In this document: piece by piece, positions 16,533 through 25,115 of the stretch
Layout of the letters: each line of letters begins with the position of its first letter
How positions within the stretch are numbered: position 1 is the stretch's first letter
NCBI GenBank assembly: GCA_903928055.1
Contig: CAIYPG010000012.1
Location: 1-42,654 of the forward strand
From: an uncultured beta proteobacterium
GTDB lineage: Bacteria; Pseudomonadota; Gammaproteobacteria; Burkholderiales; SG8-39
Length of the DNA stretch: 42,654 nucleotides
Direction of reading: 5' to 3'
Notes under the pieces: generated by a model
Databases searched by the model: none
What the model saw: the letters and a program-made list of their open reading frames with translations, nothing else
What the model was told of the DNA's origin: nothing
Program-made: the position numbers and the translations under genes

Positions 16533-17708
16533 ATGACATCAAGCATCCCTGTGAAGCCCATCCATCTCAACCTTGCCATCGGCGTTGCCGCATTCAGCGG
16601 TGCCACCGCGGCGCGCATGCAGCTTTCGCTGTTTGCCCTCAGCCTGGGCGCCCAGCCCTCGCAGGTGGGGCTGCTGTTTGCCACGCACTTTGTATTCCCG
16701 TTGCTCATGGCCTGGCCCATCGGCGTCATGGCCGACCGCATCGGCTCGCGCGGATTGCTGATGTTCGGCATGGCGGCAGGCGCCATCGGCCTGTCGATTC
16801 CCTGGGCCTTCCCCAATCTCTACGCACTCTATGCGGCCGGCCTGATGAGCGGACTGGCGTTTGCATTTTCCAGTGTGCTGATCCTGAACCTTGCCGGCCT
16901 GCTCAGCACGCCGGAGAACCGCGCGCGCAATTTCGCCAACACCAGCATGACCGGCTCCACCGCCAACGTGCTCGGTCCGCTGATCGCCGGCTTTGCCATC
17001 GACCATGCCGGCCAGCAGGTTGCGAGCCTCTGCTCGGCGGGCCTGCTGGTCGTGGCCTTCGTGCTGCTGGCCGTGTGGGGCGGCGTGCTGCCCGGCGGCA
17101 GCGCAAAGCGCGCCGAATCGAAGAAGAGTTCACTGCGCGACCGGCTCTCGGACAGGACGGCGGCCGGCATCATCCTGGTGAGCTGCCTGGTGCAGACCGG
17201 GTCGGACCTCTTTGTGTTCTATCTGCCCATCTACGGACACAGCCTGGAGATGTCGGCCACGACCATCGGCATCATCCTGGCGAGCATCTTTGCCGCCTCG
17301 TTCGTTTCGCGCCTGGTCATGCCCCAGCTCATCCTCAGGGTGGGCGAGCGCAATCTGCTCGCCTTCGGGCTCTTTGCCGCGGCGGCGGGCTTTGCGCTCA
17401 TTCCTCTGTTCGAGCACCCGGTCATGCTCAGCCTCATTGCTGCCGGTTTCGGGCTGGGCTCGGGCTGCGCCCAGCCGCTCACCATGATGCTGCTGTTCAA
17501 CCGAGCGCCTGAAGGCCGCTCCGGCGAAACGGTGGCGCTGCGCCAGACCGCGAACAACATCACGCGGGTGATTTCGCCGCCCTTCTTCGGCGCCATCGCC
17601 GCAGCCACCGGCCTGTGGGGCGTGTTCCTGCTGAGTGCCCTGCTGATGGGGGCCGGCGGATGGAAGGTCATGGGCACGGGATTGGGCGATAAGGCCGGCA
17701 AGGCCTGA
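16533..17708 (+). CDS. Major facilitator superfamily transporter
   Basis: The 391-aa protein is nearly all hydrophobic with about 12 predicted helices. The MFS loop 2-3 signature is seen as PIGVMADRIGSRGLLMFG (about residues 65-82), and a matching segment occurs in the second half. A charged central loop (SAKRAESKKSSLRDRLSDR) separates the two six-helix bundles. Drug or metabolite efflux is typical of this size, but the substrate is unknown. The leader before ATG 16533 has no clear ribosome-binding site. The MscS gene follows 58 bases later. Confidence 0.87.
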   Translation: MTSSIPVKPIHLNLAIGVAAFSGATAARMQLSLFALSLGAQPSQVGLLFATHFVFPLLMAWPIGVMADRIGSRGLLMFGMAAGAIGLSIPWAFPNLYALYAAGLMSGLAFAFSSVLILNLAGLLSTPENRARNFANTSMTGSTANVLGPLIAGFAIDHAGQQVASLCSAGLLVVAFVLLAVWGGVLPGGSAKRAESKKSSLRDRLSDRTAAGIILVSCLVQTGSDLFVFYLPIYGHSLEMSATTIGIILASIFAASFVSRLVMPQLILRVGERNLLAFGLFAAAAGFALIPLFEHPVMLSLIAAGFGLGSGCAQPLTMMLLFNRAPEGRSGETVALRQTANNITRVISPPFFGAIAAATGLWGVFLLSALLMGAGGWKVMGTGLGDKAGKA

Positions 17709-17766
17709 AAAAGCCCGGCATGTCCGATTGCAGTTTTAATTTCATCCAGGTCATCAGGGAGGCAAC

Positions 17767-18588
17767 ATGAACAACCAACTCGCATTGCTGGAGCAGGCGC
17801 AGAGCACTTTCATTGATCTCGCGATCAAGTTCGGCCCGAAGGCGGTGGTCGCAATCCTCATCCTGATTGCCGGCTTCTACGCCGGGCGCTGGGTGGGCGT
17901 GGTGTTCAACCGGCAACTGGGCAAATTCCATCTCGAGCCGCCGGTGCGGCTGCTGCTGGTGCGCGTGGCGCGGCTTTGTGTGCTGGCGCTGTTCGTGATC
18001 ATGGCGCTGCAGAACCTCGGCATCGACCTCCTGCCGCTGATCGCCGGCGTGGGCGTTGCAGGAGCCGGGATCGCGCTGGCCATGCAGGGAGTACTGGGCA
18101 ACCTCGCTGCCGGGCTCACGATCATCTTCACCCGGCCGTTCCGGGTGGGCGAATACGTTTCCATGATTGGCGTCGAGGGCCGAGTCGAGACGATCGAGCT
18201 TTTCAGCACCACGCTCAGCCATGCAGACCAGTCGCGCGTCATCATACCGAACCGCAAGATCGTCGGCGAGATCCTGCACAACTACGGCCACATCCGTCAG
18301 CTCGACATCACCGTGGGCATCAGCCGCGCTGACGATTTCGAGCGCGCCCTGGCCGTGGCCGAAGAAGTGGTGAAGGCCAATCCGCGTGCGCTCACGGAGC
18401 CGGCGCCGGTGATTGGCGTGAACAAGCTCGCCGATGCCTCCATCGGGATTGCGGTCATGCCCTGGGTCAAGGTGGAGGACTGCGGGCCGGCGGCCGCCGA
18501 GATCAACCGCGCCATCGTCGAGCGCTTCCGTGCCGCGGGTGTGGTGTATCCGGCGCCACCCCCGGAAATGCGCGTGGTCAGGGGCTAG
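17767..18588 (+). CDS. mscS: Small-conductance mechanosensitive channel (MscS family)
   Basis: The 273-aa protein has three N-terminal helices, the third being the Gly/Ala-rich pore helix (GVGVAGAGIALAMQGVLGNLAAGL), then the conserved FTRPFRVGEYV entry to the beta domain and the VIIPNRKIVGEIL segment, and a C-terminal alpha/beta domain. Length and order match E. coli MscS (286 aa). It opens under membrane tension to release solutes during hypo-osmotic shock. GGGAGG precedes the start. A strong terminator follows 10 bases after the stop. Confidence 0.9.
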   Translation: MNNQLALLEQAQSTFIDLAIKFGPKAVVAILILIAGFYAGRWVGVVFNRQLGKFHLEPPVRLLLVRVARLCVLALFVIMALQNLGIDLLPLIAGVGVAGAGIALAMQGVLGNLAAGLTIIFTRPFRVGEYVSMIGVEGRVETIELFSTTLSHADQSRVIIPNRKIVGEILHNYGHIRQLDITVGISRADDFERALAVAEEVVKANPRALTEPAPVIGVNKLADASIGIAVMPWVKVEDCGPAAAEINRAIVERFRAAGVVYPAPPPEMRVVRG

Positions 18589-18597
18589 AGGCGGGTA

Positions 18598-18635
18598 GTG
18601 GGCCGCGATTCGATAATGCGGCCCACCGGTTTTGT
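18598..18635 (+). terminator. Intrinsic terminator after mscS
   Basis: A perfect 9-bp stem, GTGGGCCGC (18598-18606) with GCGGCCCAC (18618-18626), 11-base loop, followed by CGGTTTTGTTG. It separates mscS from the convergent bug gene. Confidence 0.8.
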
Positions 18636-18647
18636 TGTGCCCTGCGC

Positions 18648-19637
18648 CTACTCTTCGGCCTTGATGCCGTTTTCCTGAACGATCTTGCTCCAGTTCACGG
18701 CCTCGGTTACCAGCATCTGACGGAACTGCGCCGGCGTATTGCCGATGACGAGGTTGCCGTCGGCCTCCAGCCTTGCCTTGAGGTCCGGAACCGCAAGCAC
18801 CTTCGTGAAGCCCTCGTGCAGGCGGTTCACGATCGGCGCCGGTGTGGCCGCCGGCGCCATGAAGCCGGTGTACGACGAATAATCGAATCCCGGCACGCCC
18901 GATTCGGAAATGGTCGCCAGGTCGGGCAGCAACGGGCTGCGCCGGTCGGTCATCATGGCGATGGCCTTCAGTTTTCCCGACTTGATCAAAGGCAGGCCCG
19001 GCGGCAGCGCCACCCCTGACACGTCGATACGCCCGGTCATGAGGTCGGGCAGCAGCGGTCCCGTGCCCTTGTAATGAACGAAGGTGACGCTGGTCTTCGT
19101 GGCCTGGTGCAGCCACACACCCGCAAGGTGCCCCCCGCTGCCCGCTCCGGTCGTGCCGAGGTTGATCTTTCCGGGATTGGCCCTGGCGTAGGCAAGGTAT
19201 TCGGCGAAGTTGTTGTACGGCAGGCTCACCGGCCCGAGCAGCAGCAGCGGGCGCTTGGTCATCAGCGTGATCGGCGCGAAATCCTTCGGGAACTCGAAGG
19301 CGAGATTTTTGTAGATTGCGGGGAACGCGGTGAAGGCGCTGTTGATGATCAGCAGCGTATAGCCGTCCGCCGGTGCCTTGGAGACATAAGCACCGGCAAT
19401 CGTGCCAGCGGCACCTGACTTGTAGTCGAGGATGAAGGTCTGGCCGAACTGTTCGCGCAACCTCGGCATGTAGAGTTGCATCTCGGTCTCGACCGGCCCG
19501 CCGGGGGCGAGCGGCATCACCATGGTGACCGGCTTCGACGGATAGGGCGCCTGCGCCAGGGTCGCGCCTGAAGTCATGAAGGCGGCGAGCGCCGCACACG
19601 ACAGGGTTGCTTTCATCCAGCATTTGGGTTGCCGCAT
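18648..19637 (-). CDS. Bug/TctC-family periplasmic receptor (intact copy)
   Basis: A 329-aa precursor with a signal peptide ending about residue 29 (SGATLAQAPYPSKP). Family landmarks: YPSKPVTMVMPLAPGGP, FILDYKSGAAGTIAG, KAPADGYTLL, YLAYARANPGKINLGTTGAGSGGHLAG, FVHYKGTGPLLPDLMTG, and a C-terminal ISESGVPGFDYSSYTGFMAPA. Such proteins capture carboxylates or other small organic anions in the periplasm; most Burkholderiales copies are orphans without TctA/TctB, as here. The start is marked by AAGGAGAGG. A truncated, very similar copy lies at 22547-22816. Confidence 0.9.
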   Translation of the reverse strand: MRQPKCWMKATLSCAALAAFMTSGATLAQAPYPSKPVTMVMPLAPGGPVETEMQLYMPRLREQFGQTFILDYKSGAAGTIAGAYVSKAPADGYTLLIINSAFTAFPAIYKNLAFEFPKDFAPITLMTKRPLLLLGPVSLPYNNFAEYLAYARANPGKINLGTTGAGSGGHLAGVWLHQATKTSVTFVHYKGTGPLLPDLMTGRIDVSGVALPPGLPLIKSGKLKAIAMMTDRRSPLLPDLATISESGVPGFDYSSYTGFMAPAATPAPIVNRLHEGFTKVLAVPDLKARLEADGNLVIGNTPAQFRQMLVTEAVNWSKIVQENGIKAEE

Positions 19638-19822
19638 GATCCTCTCCTTTATTTTGCGGATGGGCTGCCGGCGACTTCCGGATGCCCGTTTCGTTGCCTG
19701 TTCATTACGCCGGAGATCTTCGCCCCTGACGCAACAAACCGTAGGCTACTCCCAAATCGGGAAGGGCATCAGCAGGCACTGCTCGTTGGCGACAGGTGCG
19801 CGGCTATTTTTTTGGTGCCAGC

Positions 19823-22210
19823 TCAGGGCGGTACGCCCCGGAAGCTGCCGCTGACCGTGATGGTGGCATCGTTGCCCGGCATCAGGGCGGAGGCCAGGCC
19901 GGCGTTGTTGCCGATGCCGAGGGTGGCGGTATAGGTGCCTTCCACGCGTGTGTCGTAGCGCGTGATGTTCACCGTGCAGCCCGTGCCGTAGTTGTTGATG
20001 CCGCTGTTGTAGATGTAGCTGTAGATGACGCCACGCGTGGTGTTGAGCGTGATGCTCGGCCGGTCGGTGCCATAGAGCGTGCCGCAACTGTAGGTGCCGA
20101 CGGCGCGCGGGAAATCGAACAGTCGCATCCTGAGGCTGGTGTTTGCCGGATGGTTGAAATCCATGCGGAAGGAAGTTGCCGTCAGGAAGCCATTCGACTG
20201 GTAGTTGAACAGGAACTGCTCCCCGGTGGTCCAGTGCGTTGAGCCGTCGCTGATGCCGAGCGTGAGCGCGTTGGTGGTGCCATCAGCCGGCACGCTGCCT
20301 TCATTGCCGCTGTTGCCGGCCACGTAGGGAGTCGCCTGGAAGTTGCGGAAATCGCCGCTCACGGCGATGGTCCTGTCAGCGGCAGTGGTGAGCATTGTGT
20401 CGACTGCCAGCAGCGTGCCGGTGAAGTGTCCCTTGTACAGGCCCCCGCCAATCTGGTCGATGGTCATGACGCAGTTGCCACCGCCGGTGGACTTGTACTC
20501 GTACTCCGAAAGATAGGTGCCCAGCCACACGCGCATGTTCAATTGCGACGCGGTGCCGCAGTTGAAATTGCCGGTGCCGGTGAAGAAGCTGTTCTGAACG
20601 ATCCAGACCAGGTTGGTCGGAACGCCGTTCAGCGTGAAGGTCTCCGTGCCGTCATTGGTTGGGGCGCTGTAGCTGACACTGGAGCCCACCGCATTGCCGC
20701 GGTCATAGGGCAGGATGAAGAACCTGCCGGCGGGCAGCTCGAAGGTGCCCGTGGTGACGTTGAGCGACGCGTAGGCACTGGCCGGAAGTGCGGGCGGGGT
20801 GCCCGGCGTGCCATTGTGCTGGTAGACCCGGAACGGTGCGTTGTTGATGGTGATGGTGTTCGTGCCGTTCGACAGGGTTGCGCTCACGATCTCGCCGAGG
20901 ATGCCGCCAAACGTGCTCATGTAGTCCACGCGGATGGAGCAACTGCTCGCGGTATATGTTCCCTGCCAGCCATTGGTCGTGCCCGACAGGGTAAGCGAGA
21001 AGATGGCGTTGGTGGCGGCGCTCCCGCAGATCTGGTTGCCCGTTGATTGCGCGACGGTGAGCGCGCCGTTGATCAGGTACTGTCCCTGGAACTGGGTCGC
21101 ATCCCCCAGGCCGGCAATGGTCAACTGGCCGCCAGTGCCGTTATGGTCATAGTTGTAGAGGTCGATCTCGCGCTGGCCGTTGGGGCTGAACCGGTAGACG
21201 CTGGCACTGCCGAGCCGGTAGGGGTGACCACCGAGGTTGAAGGCCAGTCCGTTCTGACCGCCGAGCGCGGAAAACACCGCCGTCGTGCTCGGTGTGGCCG
21301 TCTGTGCCGCCGACTGTGCGAGGTCGCCCGTATTGCCCGCATCGCGCGCCACCACGATGTAGTTGTAGCTGGTGCCGTTCGTGACCGTGGTGTCCACATA
21401 AGGGGAACTCACGCCGGTGGCCACGGTTGAATAGGCCCCGGCGCCGATGCTCCGCTGGATGTTGTAGGACCCTGCGCCGGAAAATGCCGGCCAGCTCACG
21501 GTGACCTGGCCATTGCCGGGAGTGACGGTCGCGCTGAGGGCGCCGGTGCGATAGACCCAGAAGCCGTGGCCGTTGTTCAGCGGCCGCGTGCCGAAGTCGC
21601 TGTGACCGTTGGCAAGGTTGTGCGCGACGAGCGTGCTGTTCGCAAACAGCGCGGGCGCGTGGAAAAACCAGCGCCCGTTCAGGCTGTCCCAGGACCACAG
21701 CGAGAGGATGCTGCCCAGCCCGGAGGCAAGCGCGTCGGCCGTGACAGGGTCGCCCGTGGCCGCCAGGTTCCAGCCGGCCGAGATGTGGACGGTGCCGAGC
21801 GAAAAGGCCGTGCCGCTTTGGGTGCCGATCGAAACCGTGTCCGTTGCGTTTACCCAGTAGCCTTCGCCCTGGCCGATCGTGGTGAGCACGTCATAGCCCT
21901 TGCCGCTGGCATAGGCGGCCAGCGCAGAAGAACCGAGCGAAGGGATGTACACCGCCCAGCGTGCATTCGTGGCATTCCATTTCCACACGCTGAGGATGCC
22001 GGGCGGCGTGGCAAATGTCGCGGCCACATCGATCGGTGTGGTCAGGCTGTTGCCGGCCATGTTCCAGCCGCGATCAAATGAAAGCGAATACGAAGCCTGC
22101 GCGAAGGCGGGGCCGGCGGGCAGGGTCATGAAGCCGGTGAGAAGCAGTGCCAGGATGCTTGCGCGCAATGCAGAAGCCCTGCGCAGGATATGCCCGGATT
22201 CGATGCTCAT
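19823..22210 (-). CDS. Large secreted modular protein with fibronectin type III domain
   Basis: The 795-aa precursor starts at 22210 with a signal peptide (RRASALRASILALLLTGFMTL...AFAQA, about 39 residues). Modules: two related GWN...WKW...RW repeats at about 48-126 and 146-221 (GWNMAG/GWNLAA, then EGYWVNATDTV/HGFWVYRTGAL); an Fn3 domain at about 225-308; then about 480 residues with Cys pairs C395-C424, C551-C580 and C709-C745, each opening with Cys-Gly and spaced about 157 residues, suggesting three tandem domains with disulfides. The function is unknown; an extracellular adhesive or carbohydrate-binding role is possible. There is no cell-wall anchor or autotransporter barrel. It lies between an intact and a broken copy of the same bug gene. 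Confidence 0.75.
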   Translation of the reverse strand: MSIESGHILRRASALRASILALLLTGFMTLPAGPAFAQASYSLSFDRGWNMAGNSLTTPIDVAATFATPPGILSVWKWNATNARWAVYIPSLGSSALAAYASGKGYDVLTTIGQGEGYWVNATDTVSIGTQSGTAFSLGTVHISAGWNLAATGDPVTADALASGLGSILSLWSWDSLNGRWFFHAPALFANSTLVAHNLANGHSDFGTRPLNNGHGFWVYRTGALSATVTPGNGQVTVSWPAFSGAGSYNIQRSIGAGAYSTVATGVSSPYVDTTVTNGTSYNYIVVARDAGNTGDLAQSAAQTATPSTTAVFSALGGQNGLAFNLGGHPYRLGSASVYRFSPNGQREIDLYNYDHNGTGGQLTIAGLGDATQFQGQYLINGALTVAQSTGNQICGSAATNAIFSLTLSGTTNGWQGTYTASSCSIRVDYMSTFGGILGEIVSATLSNGTNTITINNAPFRVYQHNGTPGTPPALPASAYASLNVTTGTFELPAGRFFILPYDRGNAVGSSVSYSAPTNDGTETFTLNGVPTNLVWIVQNSFFTGTGNFNCGTASQLNMRVWLGTYLSEYEYKSTGGGNCVMTIDQIGGGLYKGHFTGTLLAVDTMLTTAADRTIAVSGDFRNFQATPYVAGNSGNEGSVPADGTTNALTLGISDGSTHWTTGEQFLFNYQSNGFLTATSFRMDFNHPANTSLRMRLFDFPRAVGTYSCGTLYGTDRPSITLNTTRGVIYSYIYNSGINNYGTGCTVNITRYDTRVEGTYTATLGIGNNAGLASALMPGNDATITVSGSFRGVPP

Positions 22211-22546
22211 TCTTTTTATGGACCCCGAAGACTGGTGATCGAACATTGCGAATTGGATTGCAAGGTCGCAACGCAAAAATTGCGTGAATGAGTATATCGG
22301 CGGTTTGCTTTCGGGAAAAGATTTCACAAATGTATTTTTCGGTGACGGCCCTGATTGCAGTGATGATGTTGTCATGAAGGCGGTCGTAAGCGCATGACAC
22401 ATAACCGATTGGGCAGCATGGGTATCCCCGTTGGCATTGAATCGCGCCGCATCATCGGGCGGGAGGGAAACGGCGCTGAGACCACCGGCTGCCGCTGGCA
22501 GCCTGCGCAAGGGCTGACCTGCGATCAGGCCAGCGCCACTGGACGA
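22211..22546. other. Gap upstream of the Fn3-protein gene
   Basis: The right part (22525-22546) is a 22-bp unit related to repeats at the 3' end of the exonuclease III gene. The left part is the presumed leader of the Fn3-protein gene and includes a -10-like box on the minus strand. No further gene is supported. Confidence 0.4.
22291..22296 (-). promoter_or_regulatory. Candidate -10 box for the Fn3-protein gene
   Basis: On the minus strand this reads TATACT, one base from the consensus, about 80 bases before the start at 22210. The -35 region 17 bases upstream (TTTTCC) is poor, so an activator might be needed. Confidence 0.35.
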
Positions 22547-22586
22547 TCACGCCAGCGTGATGCTCACCGGGCAGTGGTCGCTGCCC
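22525..22586 (-). repeat. Copy of the exonuclease III 3' end and flank
   Basis: Positions 22542-22586 are identical to 27732-27776, which hold the last codons and stop of the exonuclease III gene. The preceding 22-bp unit (22525-22546) matches the first unit of the tandem repeat at 27693 with few changes. The match ends at an 8-bp CGCTGCCC (22579-22586), which is also present in the intact bug gene at 19136-19143. Confidence 0.9.
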
Positions 22587-22816
22587 GCCCCGGTGGTGCC
22601 GAGGTTGATCTTCCCGGGATTGGCCCTGGCGTAGGCAAGGTATTCCGCGAAGTTGTTGTAGGGCAGGCTCACCGGCCCGCCGGGGGCGAGCGGCATCACC
22701 ATGGTGACGGGCTTGGACGGATAGGGCGCCTGCGCCAGGGTCGTGCCTGAAGTCATGAAGGCGGCGAGTGCCGCACACGACAGGGTCGCTTTCATCCAGT
22801 GTTTCGGTTGCTGCAT
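22547..22816 (-). pseudogene. Truncated bug receptor fused to the end of exonuclease III
   Basis: The 89-codon frame begins MQQPKHWMKATLSCAALAAF, nearly identical to the intact bug product at 18648-19637, and keeps the AAGGAGAGG ribosome-binding site and signal peptide. After APGGPV it jumps to SLPYNNFAEYLAY, an in-frame loss of 88 codons (264 bp) bounded in the intact gene by the direct repeat ACCGGCCCG (19228-19236 and 19492-19500). After GTTGAGS it continues DHCPVSITLA, the exact C-terminus of the exonuclease III encoded at 27737-28531. The product cannot fold as a receptor but could still be made and exported. Confidence 0.92.
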
Positions 22817-23441
22817 GTTCCTCTCCTTTTTTTGGCGTATGGAACGTCCGGCGATTTCTGGGTCGCCCGGCAGCCAGGCGGAGATCGTCGTCTCCGGCGA
22901 AGCAGGTCACAGGCCACTCTATTTTTTCCAGGGCGGGGCGCTCAGGCCCGCGTGATGTTCATGCAATCCCTTGGCGTGGCCTCAAAGTGCGCGTTGCCGA
23001 TGTGCCGCAAGGTGAAGGTCGGCACGCTTGACGGCATCACGTATCAGTCCGACGTCTCCTGGTGAATTCATTGGCACGCTGTGATTTCAGGGAAAGCAGA
23101 CGTCTGGCTCGTCCGGACTGAATGAAACTTTACGCCTCGACTTGAACGCCTCCGAAGCAAGCTGATAATCACTGCAAAACTGCAAAGACCGCAAGTTGCA
23201 GGCCTGCAAGACGGCAGTGCTGATGAGTTTCCTGGTTCAAGGATTGAATTGGAACTTCGAATGGCATACAATATTTAAGATTGACTGTTCAATAATTCAA
23301 AAAAGTAAATATAAATACATAAATAAGAATAGTCAGTCTGCAATTCTCAAAAGTAGTAGTTCCAGCAGAGCATGCGTATGGCGCAGATGTGTCTGTAGTT
23401 CTGTTCAATTGAAACGCTACTGATGGGAAATCCACTTTCTC
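22817..23441. other. Gene-poor stretch with a bug-leader copy and an AT-rich segment
   Basis: The first about 110 bases resemble the sequence upstream of the intact bug gene, so the duplication includes the leader. Further on, a plus-strand frame ends at 23065 (LDGITYQSDVSW) and may be a gene remnant, with no recognisable homology. From about 23262 to 23345 the sequence is markedly AT-rich and includes TTGACT at 23281-23286 with TAAATA at 23306-23311 (19-base spacer), a weak promoter candidate for the following operon. Confidence 0.4.
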
Positions 23442-24605
23442 ATGGAAACTCTCGGAAGAAAAACAGCCATAGTTGGGGTTGCGGAATCGGATATCGGCCG
23501 GGTTCCTCACAAGTCCAAATTCCAGCTCTCGGCAGAAGCCAGCCGCCTTGCACTGGATGATGCCGGGCTATCCATCAAGGACGTGGACGGCCTCTTCACC
23601 ATCATCAGCACGCAGGGCGGCGAGCACTCTTCCATGCTGATGGCCGAGTATATGGGCATACGCCCGCGCTTTACGGATTCCACTTCGATGGGCGGTTCGT
23701 CCTTTGTTGCCTACGTCGAGCACGCGGCGGCGGCCATCAATGCCGGAATGTGCGAGGTGGCATTGATCTGTCACGGGAGCACGAATATTTCAGACCGCGG
23801 CGGGCGCGCCGGGCCCGTCTCCAGCAAGACCGAGGTGTATGGGCCGATGCAGTTTGAGGATCCCTACGGGATTTCCATAGCGAGCTCATACGCACTGGCT
23901 GCGCAAAGGCACATGCATGAGTATGGAACGACCAGCGAGCAGCTGGCCGAAATCGCCGTGGCCACGCGCAAATGGGCATCGCTGAATCCCAAAGCGCTGA
24001 TGCGCGCGCCGATCACCATCGAAGACGTGCTCAATTCGCGCATGGTGTCCTCACCCTTGCATGTGCTCGATTGCTGCCTTGTCACCGATGCCGGCGGAGC
24101 GGTGGTGCTGACTTCCATGGAACGGGCGCGAGACCTCAAGAAGGCTCCGGTGGCCGTGCTGGGCACGGGGGAGTCCCATACCCATCGCATGATCAGCCAG
24201 ATGCCGGACTATACGCAGACAGCAGCGGCAATCTCGGGGCGTCTCGCATTTGAGCGCGCCGGGGTTTCCCACAAGGACATCGATGTCGCCGAGATCTACG
24301 ACAGTTTCACCATCACGGTATTGCTGACTCTGGAAAGCCTGGGCTTCTGCAAGAAAGGCGAAGGTGGCCCTTTCGTTTCAGGGCAGCGCACAGCCCCTGG
24401 CGGTGACTTTCCCATGAACACCCAGGGGGGTGCGCTGTCGTATACGCATCCGGGGATGTTCGGCATTTTCACGCTCATCGAAGCGGTGAGGCAACTGCGC
24501 GGAGAATGCGGCCCTCGGCAGGTCAAGGATGCCGAACTGGCCTTGTGCAATGGAACCGGGGGCGTGCTGTCCTCCACCGGCACAGTTATTCTGGGGAGGG
24601 TCTGA
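23442..24605 (+). CDS. Thiolase-fold protein (SCP-x/Ltp2-like), possible acyl-CoA aldolase
   Basis: The 387-aa protein follows the non-decarboxylating thiolase fold: TAIVGVAESDIGR start, a STSMGGSSFVAYVEHAA helix, an EIYDSFTITVLL segment, a TQGGALSYTHPGMFG loop and a LCNGTGGVLSSTGTVILGR end. The catalytic Cys of true thiolases is absent from the nucleophile region (GGSS at 84-87), as in SCP-x/Ltp2-type proteins. Known Ltp2 relatives pair with a DUF35 protein and perform retro-aldol cleavage of beta-hydroxyacyl-CoA. A DUF35 gene follows after 2 bases, so a similar role is inferred. The ribosome-binding site is weak (GGGAAA). Confidence 0.82.
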   Translation: METLGRKTAIVGVAESDIGRVPHKSKFQLSAEASRLALDDAGLSIKDVDGLFTIISTQGGEHSSMLMAEYMGIRPRFTDSTSMGGSSFVAYVEHAAAAINAGMCEVALICHGSTNISDRGGRAGPVSSKTEVYGPMQFEDPYGISIASSYALAAQRHMHEYGTTSEQLAEIAVATRKWASLNPKALMRAPITIEDVLNSRMVSSPLHVLDCCLVTDAGGAVVLTSMERARDLKKAPVAVLGTGESHTHRMISQMPDYTQTAAAISGRLAFERAGVSHKDIDVAEIYDSFTITVLLTLESLGFCKKGEGGPFVSGQRTAPGGDFPMNTQGGALSYTHPGMFGIFTLIEAVRQLRGECGPRQVKDAELALCNGTGGVLSSTGTVILGRV

Positions 24606-24607
24606 TC

Positions 24608-25018
24608 ATGGCTGAGAAGCGCAGCAAGCCCGTGCCCCGTCCGTATCAGGACACCAAGGCCTACTGGGATGCGGCAAAGGAAAAGCGGCTCATCTTCCAG
24701 CGCTGCCTCGACTGCAGCAAGCCGCAGTTCTATCCGCGCGGCGTCTGCAGCCACTGCCTGGGCAGCCGGCTGGAATGGCTTGATTCATCCGGTCGCGGCA
24801 AGGTCCACACGTTCACGGTTTCATATCGTGCGCCGCATCCGGGCTTTGCCGACGAATTGCCCTTTGTCATCGCGATCGTTGACCTGGAGGAGGGCTTTCG
24901 CATGATGAGCAATATCGTGGGGTGCGATCCCGGGATCGTGCGCATCGACATGCCGGTGAAAGTGGTGTTCGAGCAATTGACCCCGGACATCGTCCTGCCC
25001 AAGTTCTCGCCCGCGTGA
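24608..25018 (+). CDS. DUF35 OB-fold protein with rubredoxin-like zinc ribbon
   Basis: The 136-aa protein has an N-terminal helix (PYQDTKAYWDAAKEKRL), a four-Cys zinc ribbon C33-x2-C36...C47-x2-C50, and an OB-fold (GRGKVHTFTVSYRAPHPGF to DMPVKVVFEQL). This is the standard two-domain DUF35 design. Family members form complexes with thiolase-like proteins and bind acyl-CoA or support aldolase activity. The start codon is 2 bases after the thiolase-like stop, so translation is probably coupled and the products probably interact. Confidence 0.88.
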   Translation: MAEKRSKPVPRPYQDTKAYWDAAKEKRLIFQRCLDCSKPQFYPRGVCSHCLGSRLEWLDSSGRGKVHTFTVSYRAPHPGFADELPFVIAIVDLEEGFRMMSNIVGCDPGIVRIDMPVKVVFEQLTPDIVLPKFSPA

Positions 25019-25115
25019 ACGATCACGCGAGGCTGCGCGGGGATCCGCTGATGCGAAGCGTATTCCCGCCGCGAGTCGAAATGATTGAAGTTTTCCGGAA
25101 AAGCATGGAGTGACG

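Noticed and set aside
17668..19623. A 651-codon minus-strand frame over mscS and the bug gene
   Set aside because: It runs antisense to mscS and in a different frame from the intact bug product.
22799..23065. An 88-codon plus-strand frame ending LDGITYQSDVSW as a gene
   Set aside because: Its first half is antisense to the truncated bug gene and its leader, there is no ribosome-binding site, and no family is recognised.
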